Assembly: GCA_914767715.1 (NCBI GenBank)
Contig: OU612071.1
Span: 24,611,681 to 24,675,680, forward strand
DNA: 64,000 nt
Origin: Membranipora membranacea
Taxonomy: Eukaryota > Bryozoa > Gymnolaemata > Cheilostomatida > Membraniporidae
Direction of reading: 5' to 3'
The position numbers and the translations under genes are program-made. This document shows positions 1 through 10,222 of the stretch, one piece after another (position 1 is the first letter of the stretch; each line of letters opens with the position of its first letter). The notes beneath the pieces were generated by a model. It searched no databases, was not told where the DNA came from, and saw nothing but the letters and a program-made list of their open reading frames with translations.

Positions 1-857
1 TGAAATGATTTGAAACAATATTGCAATATTTTCAAATATTAACATACGGTCGTTGAATCCTGTGGAATGGGATACATTTTAACATTATTTTCCTATGTTA
101 AGCAGCATGTATGGACAGATCAAGATCAAGACAGCATTAAGAACAGATCAAGTCAGCATTAAATCATGTCGCCAAAGGCCAGTACAATATATCACATCAT
201 TTGACACTTAATGACTCCAGGCAGCCTCTGTCTATTGCAACAAGTTATAGACTGGTTAAAGTACAACTTCCATCAGGTTTTTATTTCTCTGTACTTACCC
301 TCCTAGTTTGCTTGTTGAGGGTATTAGTCCGTAACTGTAACTCAAAATGAGTCAACCTTTTAGGTGGTTTATGATTCAGCATTGGCAAGTGTTTTCCGGT
401 CCTCTACAAATGTAAGGGTCCCCATGATCATACTTTCATACCAATAGCTTAAGAGTCGGCTATTTTTTCCACCCATGATTTAGCACCTTGATACAATGGA
501 GCGCCTCTAGTTTGTCGTATGGTGGGTATGGTAGTAGGTAAAAGGAGACAGCAGCTTGTAAAAGGCAGCCTGTCAGGACAGTTGAAGGCTAGGAATATGA
601 CCATCTAGGCTGTTTTTCTACCAGGCACTCTCATTAAATATATCTCCGCCCTAATTCATATGAGAGAGTGAATTAATTGAACATTGTACTACGAAAATAA
701 AGGGGAGGGAAGAGAAATTTCAAATGTTTAACATTTTTATGCCTCACATCACATGACCTGTTTAAATTAGTCAGTAATGAAACAAACATATTTGCTTGGT
801 CGATGAAGATCATACTCCAAAAAAGTTAGCTAAGATTTCTACTCATTGTCATTTTAC
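1..857. other. Gene-free flank
   Basis: I see no reading frame with splice borders or a recognisable domain here. The stretch is AT-rich and unique within the window. Confidence 0.5.
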
Positions 858-1095
858 CTCTGTGGAAGAGTTTGGTTTCTTGACTTCTTTGAGGAAACGG
901 CCCCAGCGCTGACGAACGAGACAGTCATACAGATTATTCCGCATCTCTGACTGTATGAATGAAGATGTCGGGTCGCCTTAAACGAGAAACCCTATGCAGT
1001 ATGCCACTTCAAACAATCCGCAGTCATCACTGCCCATCTGCTGCAGCACGGGGACGTGGCTTACTGTCAATGATTTGGACTGACACCTTGAAGAC
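858..1095 (-). pseudogene. Ulp1-like (C48) cysteine protease C-terminal exon, stop inside
   Basis: Read on the minus strand, this is bounded by an acceptor (TTTTAG at its 5' side) and a donor (GAG|GTAAAA). The reading frame gives QQMGSDDCGLFEVAYCIG, then a stop codon, then QSEMRNNLYDCLVRQRWG. The pattern Q-Q-x5-DCGLF followed by 'MR..L..C' is the catalytic-cysteine end of Ulp1/SENP-like peptidases, which many invertebrate transposons encode beside a transposase. The TAA interrupts the frame between the cysteine motif and the last helix, so this copy looks dead. The upstream catalytic His and Asp exons were not found. It lies on the same strand as the MULE-like pieces at 3.1-4.8 kb and may once have belonged to a similar element. 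Family assignment is from motif memory only. Confidence 0.5.
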
Positions 1096-3148
1096 CTAAA
1101 ATGTAGTCAAATTGAGAAATAAACTCAATGACAGTTCACATTAAATTTGATAAATTTATGTTATGTAGCCTTCATAAACCCTTGACAAAGCTCACTCTTT
1201 GGTTATTTGTTTTCATGAGAAGTTGCGGAGGCCTTATACATAAGATCACCCTATGTATAGGCTCTGGTATGATCTTTGACTTGTGTAAGCATTCAAGTAG
1301 CTTACTGTCCTATATTTGTTAAAAAAAGATTTAAACTCGACTGCCACCTTCAGCGTAAATACGCAAGGAATGTATTGGTTTGTCTTCCACTGTCTACAAC
1401 TTGGAATACAGAGAAATTGATTGAAATTGATCAATGAACTAAGCTATTATCTGTCCAACTAAGCCGAAGAGTTTTGCTTCCTTTCGGTGGTCACTGATCT
1501 TATCATTTCAGTTCAGGCATTCAGCGAGAGTTTTGATGTGCACTTATACCTCATTTTCATATTGTATTGTTTGTTAAATGCCAAACAAGAAATTTTCCCA
1601 TCAGAGTTGATCAACCAACATCTTTATAAATATTTTCTACATAAATGTGATGTCAAATCCTGTGCATCTAAACCAAATTGAAATATTAAATAAGAACTGA
1701 GACACGCCACGGCAAAAGTTAAAGCGAGAATATTCCCAATGATAACATCAATGCCAATTACCTCAGACCTTGTACGGTGCCGTTTATGTTTTAACGTTGG
1801 TAAAAATTTTGCCCAGGTCATATTCCTCTGAGCGATCTCTCCAATATCTAAATATCTAAACTATGTCTTTTTCCTCGTGGTTAGTGTGACCCAGTGGTGA
1901 TCAACATATTCATGTGCAGTTGTTTTTTGACATAGTAAAGATTCAACTGGCATGACTCAGTTATTGTGTTGATTTGAATGTTACCTGTTATATGGCTGTC
2001 GCCGTTTGGTACTATGCGGCTCAGCAACCCTGGGTTTTTATCAGGAATATAGTTGTTATGGTGTCATCTGAGGATAGTTTATTCCATGCACTGTGTCTAT
2101 AAACAAGCACAGCAATGTATCTGTTGAGATTTGCATGTTTGTGTTATGGCCTGAATCATCTAAGGGAGTCGACAAAGAAATACCCAAGCACCTTGGTTTT
2201 AATCACAAACCACTTTTTAGCAATGATGAACACCTCCAATGGCTTTTCAGTAACGATAAGTGAGGCATTTGGAGCTACGATCTGACATAGAAGTGCTCGA
2301 AATGGTGTTCAAGCTAGGCCAATTCTTCCCAAGCCAATCACTGCAAAGCTTCTAATGCATAACAAAACCTCAAAGGTGATAAAAGTGCTTTAATCAAAAG
2401 ACTATGCTTCTGCTTTTATCCACTCATATTACATTACATATTACATACTTTCTGCTGTGAACGCTGCACTGTGGGACATTCTGGATAATTCCACCTGGGT
2501 CGCAGTGTCTCTGGCCCGTCTCTGGCCAAATTAAATGAACCGAAAACGAAGAAAGAATAACCCTGATATCTACATCCTTGAAACCATTGTAAGTGGGAGT
2601 AACGCTTTACTCCCACCTTCCCGTGAGAAATACCCCTACATCAATACATTGTCAGTAGCTTTCGATAGTAGGCCTTGTGTGCTGGCCGGCTGTTCAGTCA
2701 ATGCAGAAGTACACATAGATGTTTATCTCTTTCAAACAGCAAGTTGGCAGTCAGACATTCATTGAACTGATATGGCGGTACTAGACCTGTCATGCCCCTG
2801 GCAGGTAGTAATTGACTCAACTCATCACGGAATGAATTTGCAAGCAAATTTGAAAACATGCTATCAACATTTGATTAGTATTGTATTTACTATAAACCTG
2901 CAACTGATCTATAAAAGTCAATGCGTACTTCTAATATCACAAAACAGTCGGATACATAAACAATAAAAAAAAATCAAACCATGAGTTTACAATGTACAAA
3001 CATACTTACAAACAGATACAATAATATACAAAACATTTCCTACCCTGTTAACCTGGGTATAAATGTGACATTACGATGATTAACGCTTTACTTTTCAACT
3101 AAGGATATGTGCTGTACTTGCAGATACATATGAATACAATCACTACCA
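1096..3148. other. Gene-free stretch
   Basis: Several frames of 60-76 codons exist, but none has a domain, composition or splice signals that I can support. A small perfect hairpin (AGTGGGAGTAA / TTACTCCCACT type, around 2592-2616) is the only structure noticed. Confidence 0.4.
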
Positions 3149-3646
3149 CTAATAGTCAAACACACACCTTGACAGAGTACACCGTAATTCGCTCCACCAT
3201 ATTAGCCCTATCTCCGTCAGTGAATTTCCATGCTTCTCAATTTCAGCTAAATGATCCAGAGACACAGATATATTAAGGTAGTTACACATGTGGTAAGGTT
3301 TTCTGAAATCCTCACGCCAGTCCAGGCATTTTAGATGGCAGTAGGTATTCTGGGGAGTCTTTGGTATGGTTATAGTGCCAGAATCTTTCGCCCTGTATTT
3401 TCGATAAGTCATCACCACCCCTAACAGCTCATTTCCCTCTTTTTTGAACAGCTCGTCACAGACATAACATTTTTTGGCACGGCAATCAGTACTAAATCTG
3501 AAGAAGACATGCGACTGGTGTTTGCTCTCAAATGCGCAGAATTGAGAAGCATGGCTTGCTTTCTTTCTCTTCCTCTGATTCTCATTCAGCTTCCTTCCGA
3601 CCCGTTTGTTGCAGTGTCTGGTAACTGCTTGGGTTAGTGTTAAGTA
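3149..3646 (-). CDS. Probable C-terminal region of a MULE-like transposase
   Basis: This is an open minus-strand frame of about 165 codons with no stop from about 3646 down to 3149. It has a basic stretch (KRVGRKLNENQRKRKK), a short Cys pair (KKCYVCDELF) and then TITIPKTPQNTYCHLKCLDW. MULE-like proteins of invertebrates commonly end with a Cys-pair zinc region followed by a 'P..N.HYH....C' motif and a segment rich in I/V/L, and this resembles that tail. It sits 0.55 kb downstream, on the same strand, of the catalytic fragment at 4200-4793, so the two may be exons of one element. A good donor-like site (AAG|GTGTGT) lies near 3170, so the printed stop may not be used. The match is weak and could be coincidental. 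Confidence 0.35.
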   Translation of the reverse strand, partial: YLTLTQAVTRHCNKRVGRKLNENQRKRKKASHASQFCAFESKHQSHVFFRFSTDCRAKKCYVCDELFKKEGNELLGVVMTYRKYRAKDSGTITIPKTPQNTYCHLKCLDWREDFRKPYHMCNYLNISVSLDHLAEIEKHGNSLTEIGLIWWSELRCTLSRCVFDY

Positions 3647-4199
3647 CGGCCATCACTTGTCATTGAGGGGTATTTAAATACGGATGCTAGAATTCTTTTT
3701 CTCTTTTCACTACTGAGCTTGCAAAACATTTTAGGATCGTATGACATTCTACTGTACTTCAATTTAAGCTTGAACAAACCCTTACTCAAAACTGCTCTTT
3801 CACAATTGTTTTTTTTGGTTATTTCCCTGCTTTTCCCACTCCTCTATTATTACCTTTGGAGACGATTTTCTGGTGAGATGTCGTTTGAGCTCCTTGTTTA
3901 CTGATTCATTGCTGTTATTAGTTGTCATTAAGCCCAGCAGCCTGTCTATTCTCCCTAACCAAGCTTTTGAATGATTTTGCTTGATATCTAATAAACCATT
4001 TAGTAATATCGGGGTTTATGGAGTTCCATGAGGACAGCAGAGCTTACAACACCTCTTCAAACTCTGTTTCAGTGTTACTGTCTAGAAGGGTGGTGAACAT
4101 GTCATAATGAATTTTGTTATATTCAGTATCACATAACTTTGATTTTAAGTACGACTCTACATTGTCTTTGAGGTGTTAAAAACATACAATGTGCTGTAG

Positions 4200-4793
4200 T
4201 TAAGGCATGTGAATTTTGAACCCATTCACAGTCTCAAGTGCCCTATCTGATCCCAAGAGACGGATATACTTTAATTTAGAGTTCAAGTTCACAATGCTAC
4301 TAGCAAAATAACGATAACTATGCTCGTTGTGTTCAGTGTGAATCAATGTGGGACCCAAGAGAGTTGGTTCAACCTTAGTAACCGTGTGTATGAGCAGAGG
4401 GTGACGTATTGTAGTGGGTGTAACAAAGTACTGTCCAATATTGTACATCATGTCAATTCCGAGGATGCCAGCAGATTCTCCAGTGCAAAATTGTTCAATC
4501 AAATGAATTTGTGTATCAGTGGCAAGAATAATGGCCAACTGACACTTTCCCGTCATGCATATGTTAGCTATAGGACTGCCCTCTCTTTCTTTTTGATAGT
4601 TTATGGCCCATAGTAGCTCATCAACCCACAGCTTATCTTTCACAGAACGTTTCAAGTTATATATTAGTGTACAGTTTTTAAACTCCCCAGATGTATCGGT
4701 CATAGTGAGAAGGTTATTATTGCTCATATTTTGTTGAATGATTTCCCTCGGGGCCATGTTACTCTCAATTCCCATCCTCCCCTTATCCAGCAA
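4200..4793 (-). pseudogene. MULE-like transposase, N-terminal half of the catalytic core
   Basis: This is an open frame of 197 codons. The middle contains ILGIDMMYNIGQYFVTPTT followed by LLGPTLIHTE and SYRYFASSIV. This corresponds to the first catalytic Asp block of MULE-type DDE transposases ('ILGID.TFN.G.F.VTPTT') and the following GP-x-LIH and 'Y.YF...L' blocks. The expected second block ('GTDGE..L...F') is replaced by GSDRALETVNGFK, so the Asp is kept but the surroundings have drifted. No third acidic residue follows before the stop, so the enzyme is truncated here. The upstream KNCTLIYNLKR resembles the pre-catalytic 'IYN.KR' block. A copy of the small hairpin repeat (4813-4894) lies immediately upstream. 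Confidence 0.6.
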
Positions 4794-4812
4794 ACTAGGC
4801 CTAGTTCGGGCT

Positions 4813-4894
4813 AGTCTAAGTGCTCAGACTCCAAGGCGCAGAGAGTTACTTGCGCAAACTATCAAACTCCTCTCCCCTTCTCCGTCTGAGCAGA
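4813..4894. repeat. Small hairpin element, copy A (5' part plus short end)
   Basis: It starts AGTCTAAGTGCTCAGACTCC, the shared terminus of a four-copy family in 4.8-7.7 kb. The other end is shortened to GTCTGAGCAGA. Confidence 0.7.
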
Positions 4895-5305
4895 AACCTA
4901 TTATCTCAACAGGCTCACAATTCAGAGTTGCCTCCTCAATTTCACAAAATCATCAAGAAGCAACTCTGAAAATTAAAAATAGCCTTAGGCACATAACTTG
5001 CAGCAAACTTAAGTTGTAGAACTTAGGTTATTCTTTAGCGCACTCAACCGTGCAAAGATAATGTTCGCTATATGGATCACAGTTATACAAGACAGTAACA
5101 TATTCTTTGATAACATACACATCACAGAGTATAAGGATATATAGGATATAGGGATATACAGAGGGGATGCTTCAATGATAGTCAAAGTGCCTATGGTTTT
5201 TGATTCAGTGGGGGAAAATTGTGCACAGCTGGATGCCACAAACTCATTATCTCCATATGTTATGGTGTCATTTTTCTCGCAGACATCCCTACCTTTGATG
5301 GGCCA

Positions 5306-5680
5306 TAATTCAGTCTGTATTTATCCTAAAGACTGATTTCCAGCTTTGTTGAAATGTCCAACTTTCAAGCTATACACCATATTATTGTCATTTTTTGCAA
5401 AGATACATAGACTAAGAGCTATCTGCATTTGTAAAATGAGTTTTATCATATAGATTTACATGTGACAATTGATAAACTTCTGGTCATCAAAATTAGAAAA
5501 TGTCCGTGTCTTGACCCAAGCCACATGTAAGTCTATATGATATAACTCATTTTAAAAACACAGATAGCTCATAGCCTATGTATCCTAGCAAAAAATTACA
5601 ACAATATGGTGTATAGCTTGAAGGTTGGACATTCCAACAAGTTGGAAATCAGTATTTAGGATTAATACAGAATAAATTAT
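5306..5680. mobile_element. Foldback/MITE-like element, about 150-bp inverted arms
   Basis: The arm from about 5306 to 5465 (TCTGTATTTATCC at its outer end) is repeated inverted from about 5520 to 5680 (GGATTAATACAGA). Pairing runs through GACTGATTTCCA, CAACTTTCAAGCTATACACC and ATAGATTTACATGTG, with scattered mismatches and about 50 bp of unpaired centre. There is no coding capacity. I could not settle a clean target duplication, although ATAATT/AATTAT sits at the two edges. This is a non-autonomous inverted-repeat element. Confidence 0.75.
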
Positions 5681-6083
5681 GAAGATGAAGTTTTAGAATA
5701 CATATCGATCAACCTCTCAATCTGATGACCCCAGATATGCTTGCTTCATATATAAAGGAAATATATTGCAAACATGCACATTGTCATACATGTACATCAG
5801 CCAGTTTTGATATATATGACAATATGTGAGTGTGTTTAGCACAGCCTGTAACCAGATAGCTCTATTGTGAAGTATTCAATTGGTATTCCAAAACAAGGGC
5901 AAATGACTTATAAATATTAAGAAGCGCAGTATGTCCAGTAGTCAAAATAGGCGTATGCTCAAGGCCGAGTACCAAATAAAAATAAATGTTCAGAGTAAGT
6001 CTTTCTTGAGACAGTAATAAAAAAACATGGAGAATATGGCCCTGGAATGGTATGCATATACCTGACCTAGTAATGTAAATCAT

Positions 6084-6142
6084 AGTCTAAGTGCTCAGTC
6101 TCCAAGGTAACTCCCTGCACCTTGTAGTCTGAGCACTTAGAC
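6084..6142. repeat. Small hairpin element, copy B (both ends, core deleted)
   Basis: It runs AGTCTAAGTGCTCAGTCTCC ... TAGTCTGAGCACTTAGAC. The two termini are inverted repeats of each other, with only a short core between them. Confidence 0.75.
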
Positions 6143-6275
6143 CATATGAATCAATGTTCTTAGTAAGGGCACTTGATACTAAACACCCTCTGAACTGGAG
6201 CAGCTGATATCTCCAAATGATGCTACTGATAGCGAGTCACTAAAACTGTCTGTCATAAGACTACTATCTGGGTTT

Positions 6276-6810
6276 TTACATGGCATGAGATATCAGGGTC
6301 ACAAACATCACAGCAAGCGCATAGGTCTTCATGGTCTGATCTAATTTACTTCCATTTGCCATTCTAGGATATGTTAATATAAAAGAATGTGCAACAACTT
6401 CGCACTCCCTAGAAGCACGACCAGATTCCTGGAAACGCACCAGCAGTGGTGGGAACCCCTTAATGAATGACATATTCAATGTTTCTCAAATTGAGCCCCA
6501 TTGAAAGACTGCTAGAACAGAGAGATACTTTAACATGACCAGATGAATTGCCAAGGTCAGCCAATATTCTTGACTTGATGTTGCTGTCTGTTATCAAGTG
6601 GTACATAACCACTCTGGCGGTGGTAGAACCTACAGGTTGATGCGTGTTAAGTGTGATGTACTGGTAAGCGTCCACTAAGGTGTTGATGTTTGTGAAGAAT
6701 ATCATAATTCTAGGAAGGTCTAGCAGTCTAGAATTAATCAGGTCACACAACCATTTAAAATCTGCAAGAATGTTCCCTGTAACTCTCACTGTGTGATAGC
6801 TACAGTATGA
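6276..6810 (-). pseudogene. RecQ-like helicase, C-terminal helicase domain, frameshifted
   Basis: The main frame (6460-6789) contains LPRIMIFFTNINT (motif IV-like), TARVVMYHLITDSNIKSRIL, VKVSLCSSSLSMGLNLRNIE (motif V-like) and YVIH, then a stop. The next frame (6276-6479) continues with KGFPPLLVRFQESGRASRE, which matches the 'GPP...F.QE.GRAGR' motif VI of RecQ-family helicases. So a single frameshift at about 6465-6480 splits motifs V and VI. RecQ enzymes unwind DNA 3' to 5'. Related genes in invertebrate genomes are often multicopy and transposon-linked. The upstream neighbour exon (7170-7343) supplies the end of the ATPase domain. The copy looks inactive because of the shift, unless an intron removes it. 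Confidence 0.6.
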
Positions 6811-6959
6811 AAATGAAGCTGAATTGAGACGTTGACAACCGCAAGGTTGACACCATCACCAGCTGAACTGAACTGTCACTGGGCTGAGAGTAACTGCAAG
6901 TGTTGGCCAATGTCAGCACTTAAAAATTGAACAGGAAAACATTGCGACACACTGGGAAT

Positions 6960-7065
6960 AGTCTAAGAGCTCAGACTCCAAGGCCTGCGCCAGCTATCAA
7001 ACTCCTCTGTTTGATAGTTTGATAGATGGCACAGGTAACTCCCTGCACCTTGGAGTCTGAGCAGA
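6960..7065. repeat. Small hairpin element, copy C (fullest)
   Basis: It begins AGTCTAAGAGCTCAGACTCC and ends CTTGGAGTCTGAGCAGA, about 106 bp. The core includes GCTATCAAACTCC and TTTGATAGTTTGATAG. It is the longest of the four copies. There is no coding potential. Confidence 0.75.
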
Positions 7066-7169
7066 TATTAACATCCACGTGTGAAACTAGCTAGATGCTC
7101 CCGACTTTAAGCATTAAAAATTATACACACTTGAAATAATATGACTTACATCATATTCTTCTTATTGAT

Positions 7170-7343
7170 AGAAACTTGGAAAATTTTGGCACAATGTTTA
7201 GTGATGTCTTGACATAGTCTATGGTATCATCAGAGGCAGTGGCTGACATACACACGAAAGCCACACTCCTCAGAAAGGAGTGCAAGCTGTAGAGTCTGCC
7301 ATATGCACTCCGAAATGTGTCGTCCTTTCCTTTCTCAGCACCC
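7170..7343 (-). pseudogene. RecQ-like helicase exon (end of ATPase domain)
   Basis: The acceptor is TATTTTAG|GGG. The frame reads FRSAYGRLYSLHSFLRSVAF then VCMSATASDDTIDYVKTSLN. This corresponds to the RecQ segment 'FR..Y..L..L.......ALTATA...V..DI...L', with SATAS as motif III. The frame ends with TGA just before a donor-like TGAT|GTAAGT. Motifs I (Walker A) and II (DExH) should lie upstream (above 7343), but I could not find them. It is on the same strand as, and in order with, the C-terminal domain at 6.3-6.8 kb. Confidence 0.55.
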
Positions 7344-7605
7344 CTAAAATAGCATGAAATATGAATGTAAGCACATGTCTTTATTTACTTTGGGTGTCTG
7401 GCTAGGGGAAAGTACTATTGGTATTGAAATAATTTAATCCAAGTGCTGTATATTTGAAATGGTCCCAGTAATATTAGTTTTCCACTTTAAACCAGATGAA
7501 ATGTCATCAGTTGCCTATGTATGGTTTTTCTCAGCTCCATTGACCCCATAGCTGCCATCATCTACATTTACATTTGAGAGATCATACTGAATATGGGGAT
7601 AGGGG

Positions 7606-7658
7606 TTTGATAGCCTGGTGCCACTAACTTCCTGTGCCTTGGAGTCCGAGCACTTGAT
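7606..7658. repeat. Small hairpin element, copy D (3' part)
   Basis: It contains the right end only: GCCTTGGAGTCCGAGCACTT, preceded by TTTGATAGCCTGGTGCC, which matches the core of copy C. Confidence 0.6.
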
Positions 7659-8904
7659 TAGGCCTGATAATTGTCAGTTATTATGATTTAATTATGGCCC
7701 TTTGTTTTTTCTTCTCAATTTACAAAATCTAAATATGTGAATATTTCAATGCCTGTTATAGCTGGCTTCTGTCTGGGTTTTCATTATTTTTCTGGAAGCA
7801 GAAGGAGGTAGGGGTGGAACGGATCAGGGTTGGGCAACCTCAGATCGGATATCGGATCGGTCTATAAATCCAACCTCGGATCGGACCCGGAAAACGCGTA
7901 AATGCGCCAAATTTACCAGTCACAGCAGCTCTTCTTTAGCACCATAATATACAATTAAGGTCATTGAATTCATGGATAAACTCCGTCAACAATCTCTTCC
8001 CTGAACCATCACCCTAGTTTAAATTTGCACATATCAGCTTGGATATAATTCTTTACAGGAGCAACTTATCACTCAATCAGCGCAAGGATCACACAAACAG
8101 ATTATTTGAAAAGATCATTTAATGAGTGTTAAGATCTCTTGACAATGAGAATTTGTGCACAGGCACTCAATTTGCCAGGATCAGTCAAACCGGATGTTAC
8201 AAATCACTGAGATGTCCCTAGCCGAAATCTGTTTGATCCCTGATTACACTGCGAAAGTGTAATGTCTTATATACGCGTATATAAGAAGGCATCGGGAGTT
8301 ATGCTCTCGCACTTGACTAGAAGTTAACCGCCTTGCATATTTGCAATTTTTTTGCGAATGGTGTGGTCCAGAGAAGATTCATCGGACACAGCTACTACTT
8401 CAACCCCAAGTAACCTGCATTTCAAATTTCAAACCTTTGCTATGATAAGTTTGCAAGCAGCGGATCTCCAAAATCAATGATTTTAATATGCTATTACTGG
8501 AAGAAGTCAGATAGAACCCGGCTGATGTAACCTGCAGATTTTTTCTTCAGTTTCCACTTCTGGGTACTATTTATTTGCTAACCAATGATAGCGTATATGA
8601 AAATCAAGGTTTTGGAGGTCCGTCGGTTGCAAACTAATCGCAGTAGAGGTCTGAGATTTGAAATGTAGGATACTTGAGTATAGATTATCGCATAATGCGA
8701 ACATTTTGCTGGGCCTCATCGTTTGCCGTAAAATGGTAAATATGCAAGGGATAACAATTGGAATAATCACTCATGGAAAATAATGATAATAATCGACCGA
8801 GAAATCTTTCTGCAGATGTCCCGTTTCAAACTTTGCATCAATCAGACCGACCCATCACAATGATAAAACCTTCAGGAAGAAAAGGTTTAAAAGTAACTAT
8901 TTAC
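7659..8904. other. Gene-free stretch (probably intronic or old repeat)
   Basis: There is a short cluster of ATCGGA-like words at 7830-7890. No supported coding exon was found. The missing RecQ motifs I and II and the C-terminal recombinase part of the 8.9-12.2 kb gene would be expected near here but were not seen. Confidence 0.35.
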
Positions 8905-9929
8905 CTGAAGATCTCCTGTAATAGGCAAGATGTTTGCCTCATCTGATTTCTTTTCCTCGAGCGCATCTAATGCGCAGCGTGTTATCTTGTTCCATTCGAT
9001 GTCATGGAGAAGCAGGTACTGCGTTATAGTGTCCTGACCTTCCCTACTCGACTGCCGTATATGCCCATTTGTTATGAGCGCTGGAAAAAAACGCTGTTAA
9101 AGGCATAATATTATTATATTCTGATAATTTATTCGTGATCATGTAGGAACATAGAGCATTGGTTAAGCATTATGATGTTGCATCATGAATTGTCCAGAGG
9201 TGCCTTTCATGAATGGTCAAGTATTCATGTAATCACAACTGTTTTGATTTGATCTCTAATCAAGTCAAACTATTTTGTCTTTAGTTAAAATCACAACACT
9301 AAATTGTAAAAATAACCCCTTGGTTTACCTAGCTGCACACGATTTGACGGCATGCCCAAGCTTCATGGCCAGGCTCGGTATAGACTCTTTCTTTTCTGAG
9401 TTGAATTTGCAGAGATTCCGTACTCCTTTGACTACTGAATCGAAGTTTTCTGGTCGAATGAGCTCTATCACGGTTGTCCTGGTCTCATTTCTGTCAATTC
9501 GGACCTGGTTTAGGAGCTTTGCCAGCTGCCTCGTGGGGTTTGATGCTAGATGAGGTTTCTTGTAGTTATGTCGCTCGTATATCTCCTGCCCATGCTGGAG
9601 TATTATGGCATCTTGTTTTACATTGTCTGTGAACTTATCTGGTTCAAAAGAATCTTGGATATCCCTTGCAAACACAGCATGGTACATGTCATCGCTGCCT
9701 CTTTTATCAAATTTGCCTTCGCCGATACATTTAGCGGCATGTTTCTTTAGAGTGTTGTGATGATACCAACCAGGGCAACCGTAACATGGACGATAGTTTT
9801 CCGGCTGGTAACTGAGATGAGCTTCGTCGCTCCACAATGAGGCCCCCTTCCCCTCCTTCAATGACCTTCTGGTTGTGCTTGAAGTATCCATCCTTTCTCA
9901 ATCCATCAAGTAGATCATCCCGTTGTCGA
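8905..9929 (-). pseudogene. Crypton-like family protein, zinc-knuckle and downstream helical exons
   Basis: The exon at 9332-9929 begins in one frame with LLDGLRKDGYFKHNQKVIEG and EGGLIVERRSSS. It then continues, one frame over, with PCYGCPGWYHHNTLKKHAAK-C and later SIPSLAMKLGHAVKSCA. The exon at 8905-9080 (acceptor TTCCAG, donor CAG|GTAAAT) reads DIEWNKITRCALDALEEKKS ... ANILPIT. The order 'HN...L..G.GELIV.RR', 'PC..C...Y....L..H...C', 'PSLA.K.GH.L..CA', 'EW...V...AL..L......LPLT' is one I recall from a multicopy animal family that ends in a tyrosine-recombinase-like domain (Crypton-like). A frameshift near 9795-9815 and a 1-nt phase mismatch between the two exons argue for decay or assembly error. 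No recombinase domain was found downstream. Recognition is from memory. Confidence 0.5.
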
Positions 9930-10222
9930 CTTATAATACATAATAACACTTACAAATACTTAAATGAAACATATTATGCTGATAGGGTATTCCCCTAAAG
10001 AACTGCATGTGGTAGACCTAAATTCTAATCTAATAACTCTGTGTACTGAATATATGGGGCTAAACAACCATTTGATCACATTGTATTATTTTACCTAGTA
10101 TTTGGTTGCACGTTACTGGTCAATCAGCAACAGCAAAGCATGATACTTAGGGTTACAAACTATGCATACACACACAGAGATTTATTTTCCTTCTCTTTTG
10201 TACACTTCACTGAGTTATTAAC

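Noticed and set aside
9275-9750. Plus-strand frames of 92 and 66 codons opposite the zinc-knuckle exon
   Set aside because: They are antisense shadows of a minus-strand exon with a recognisable motif order.
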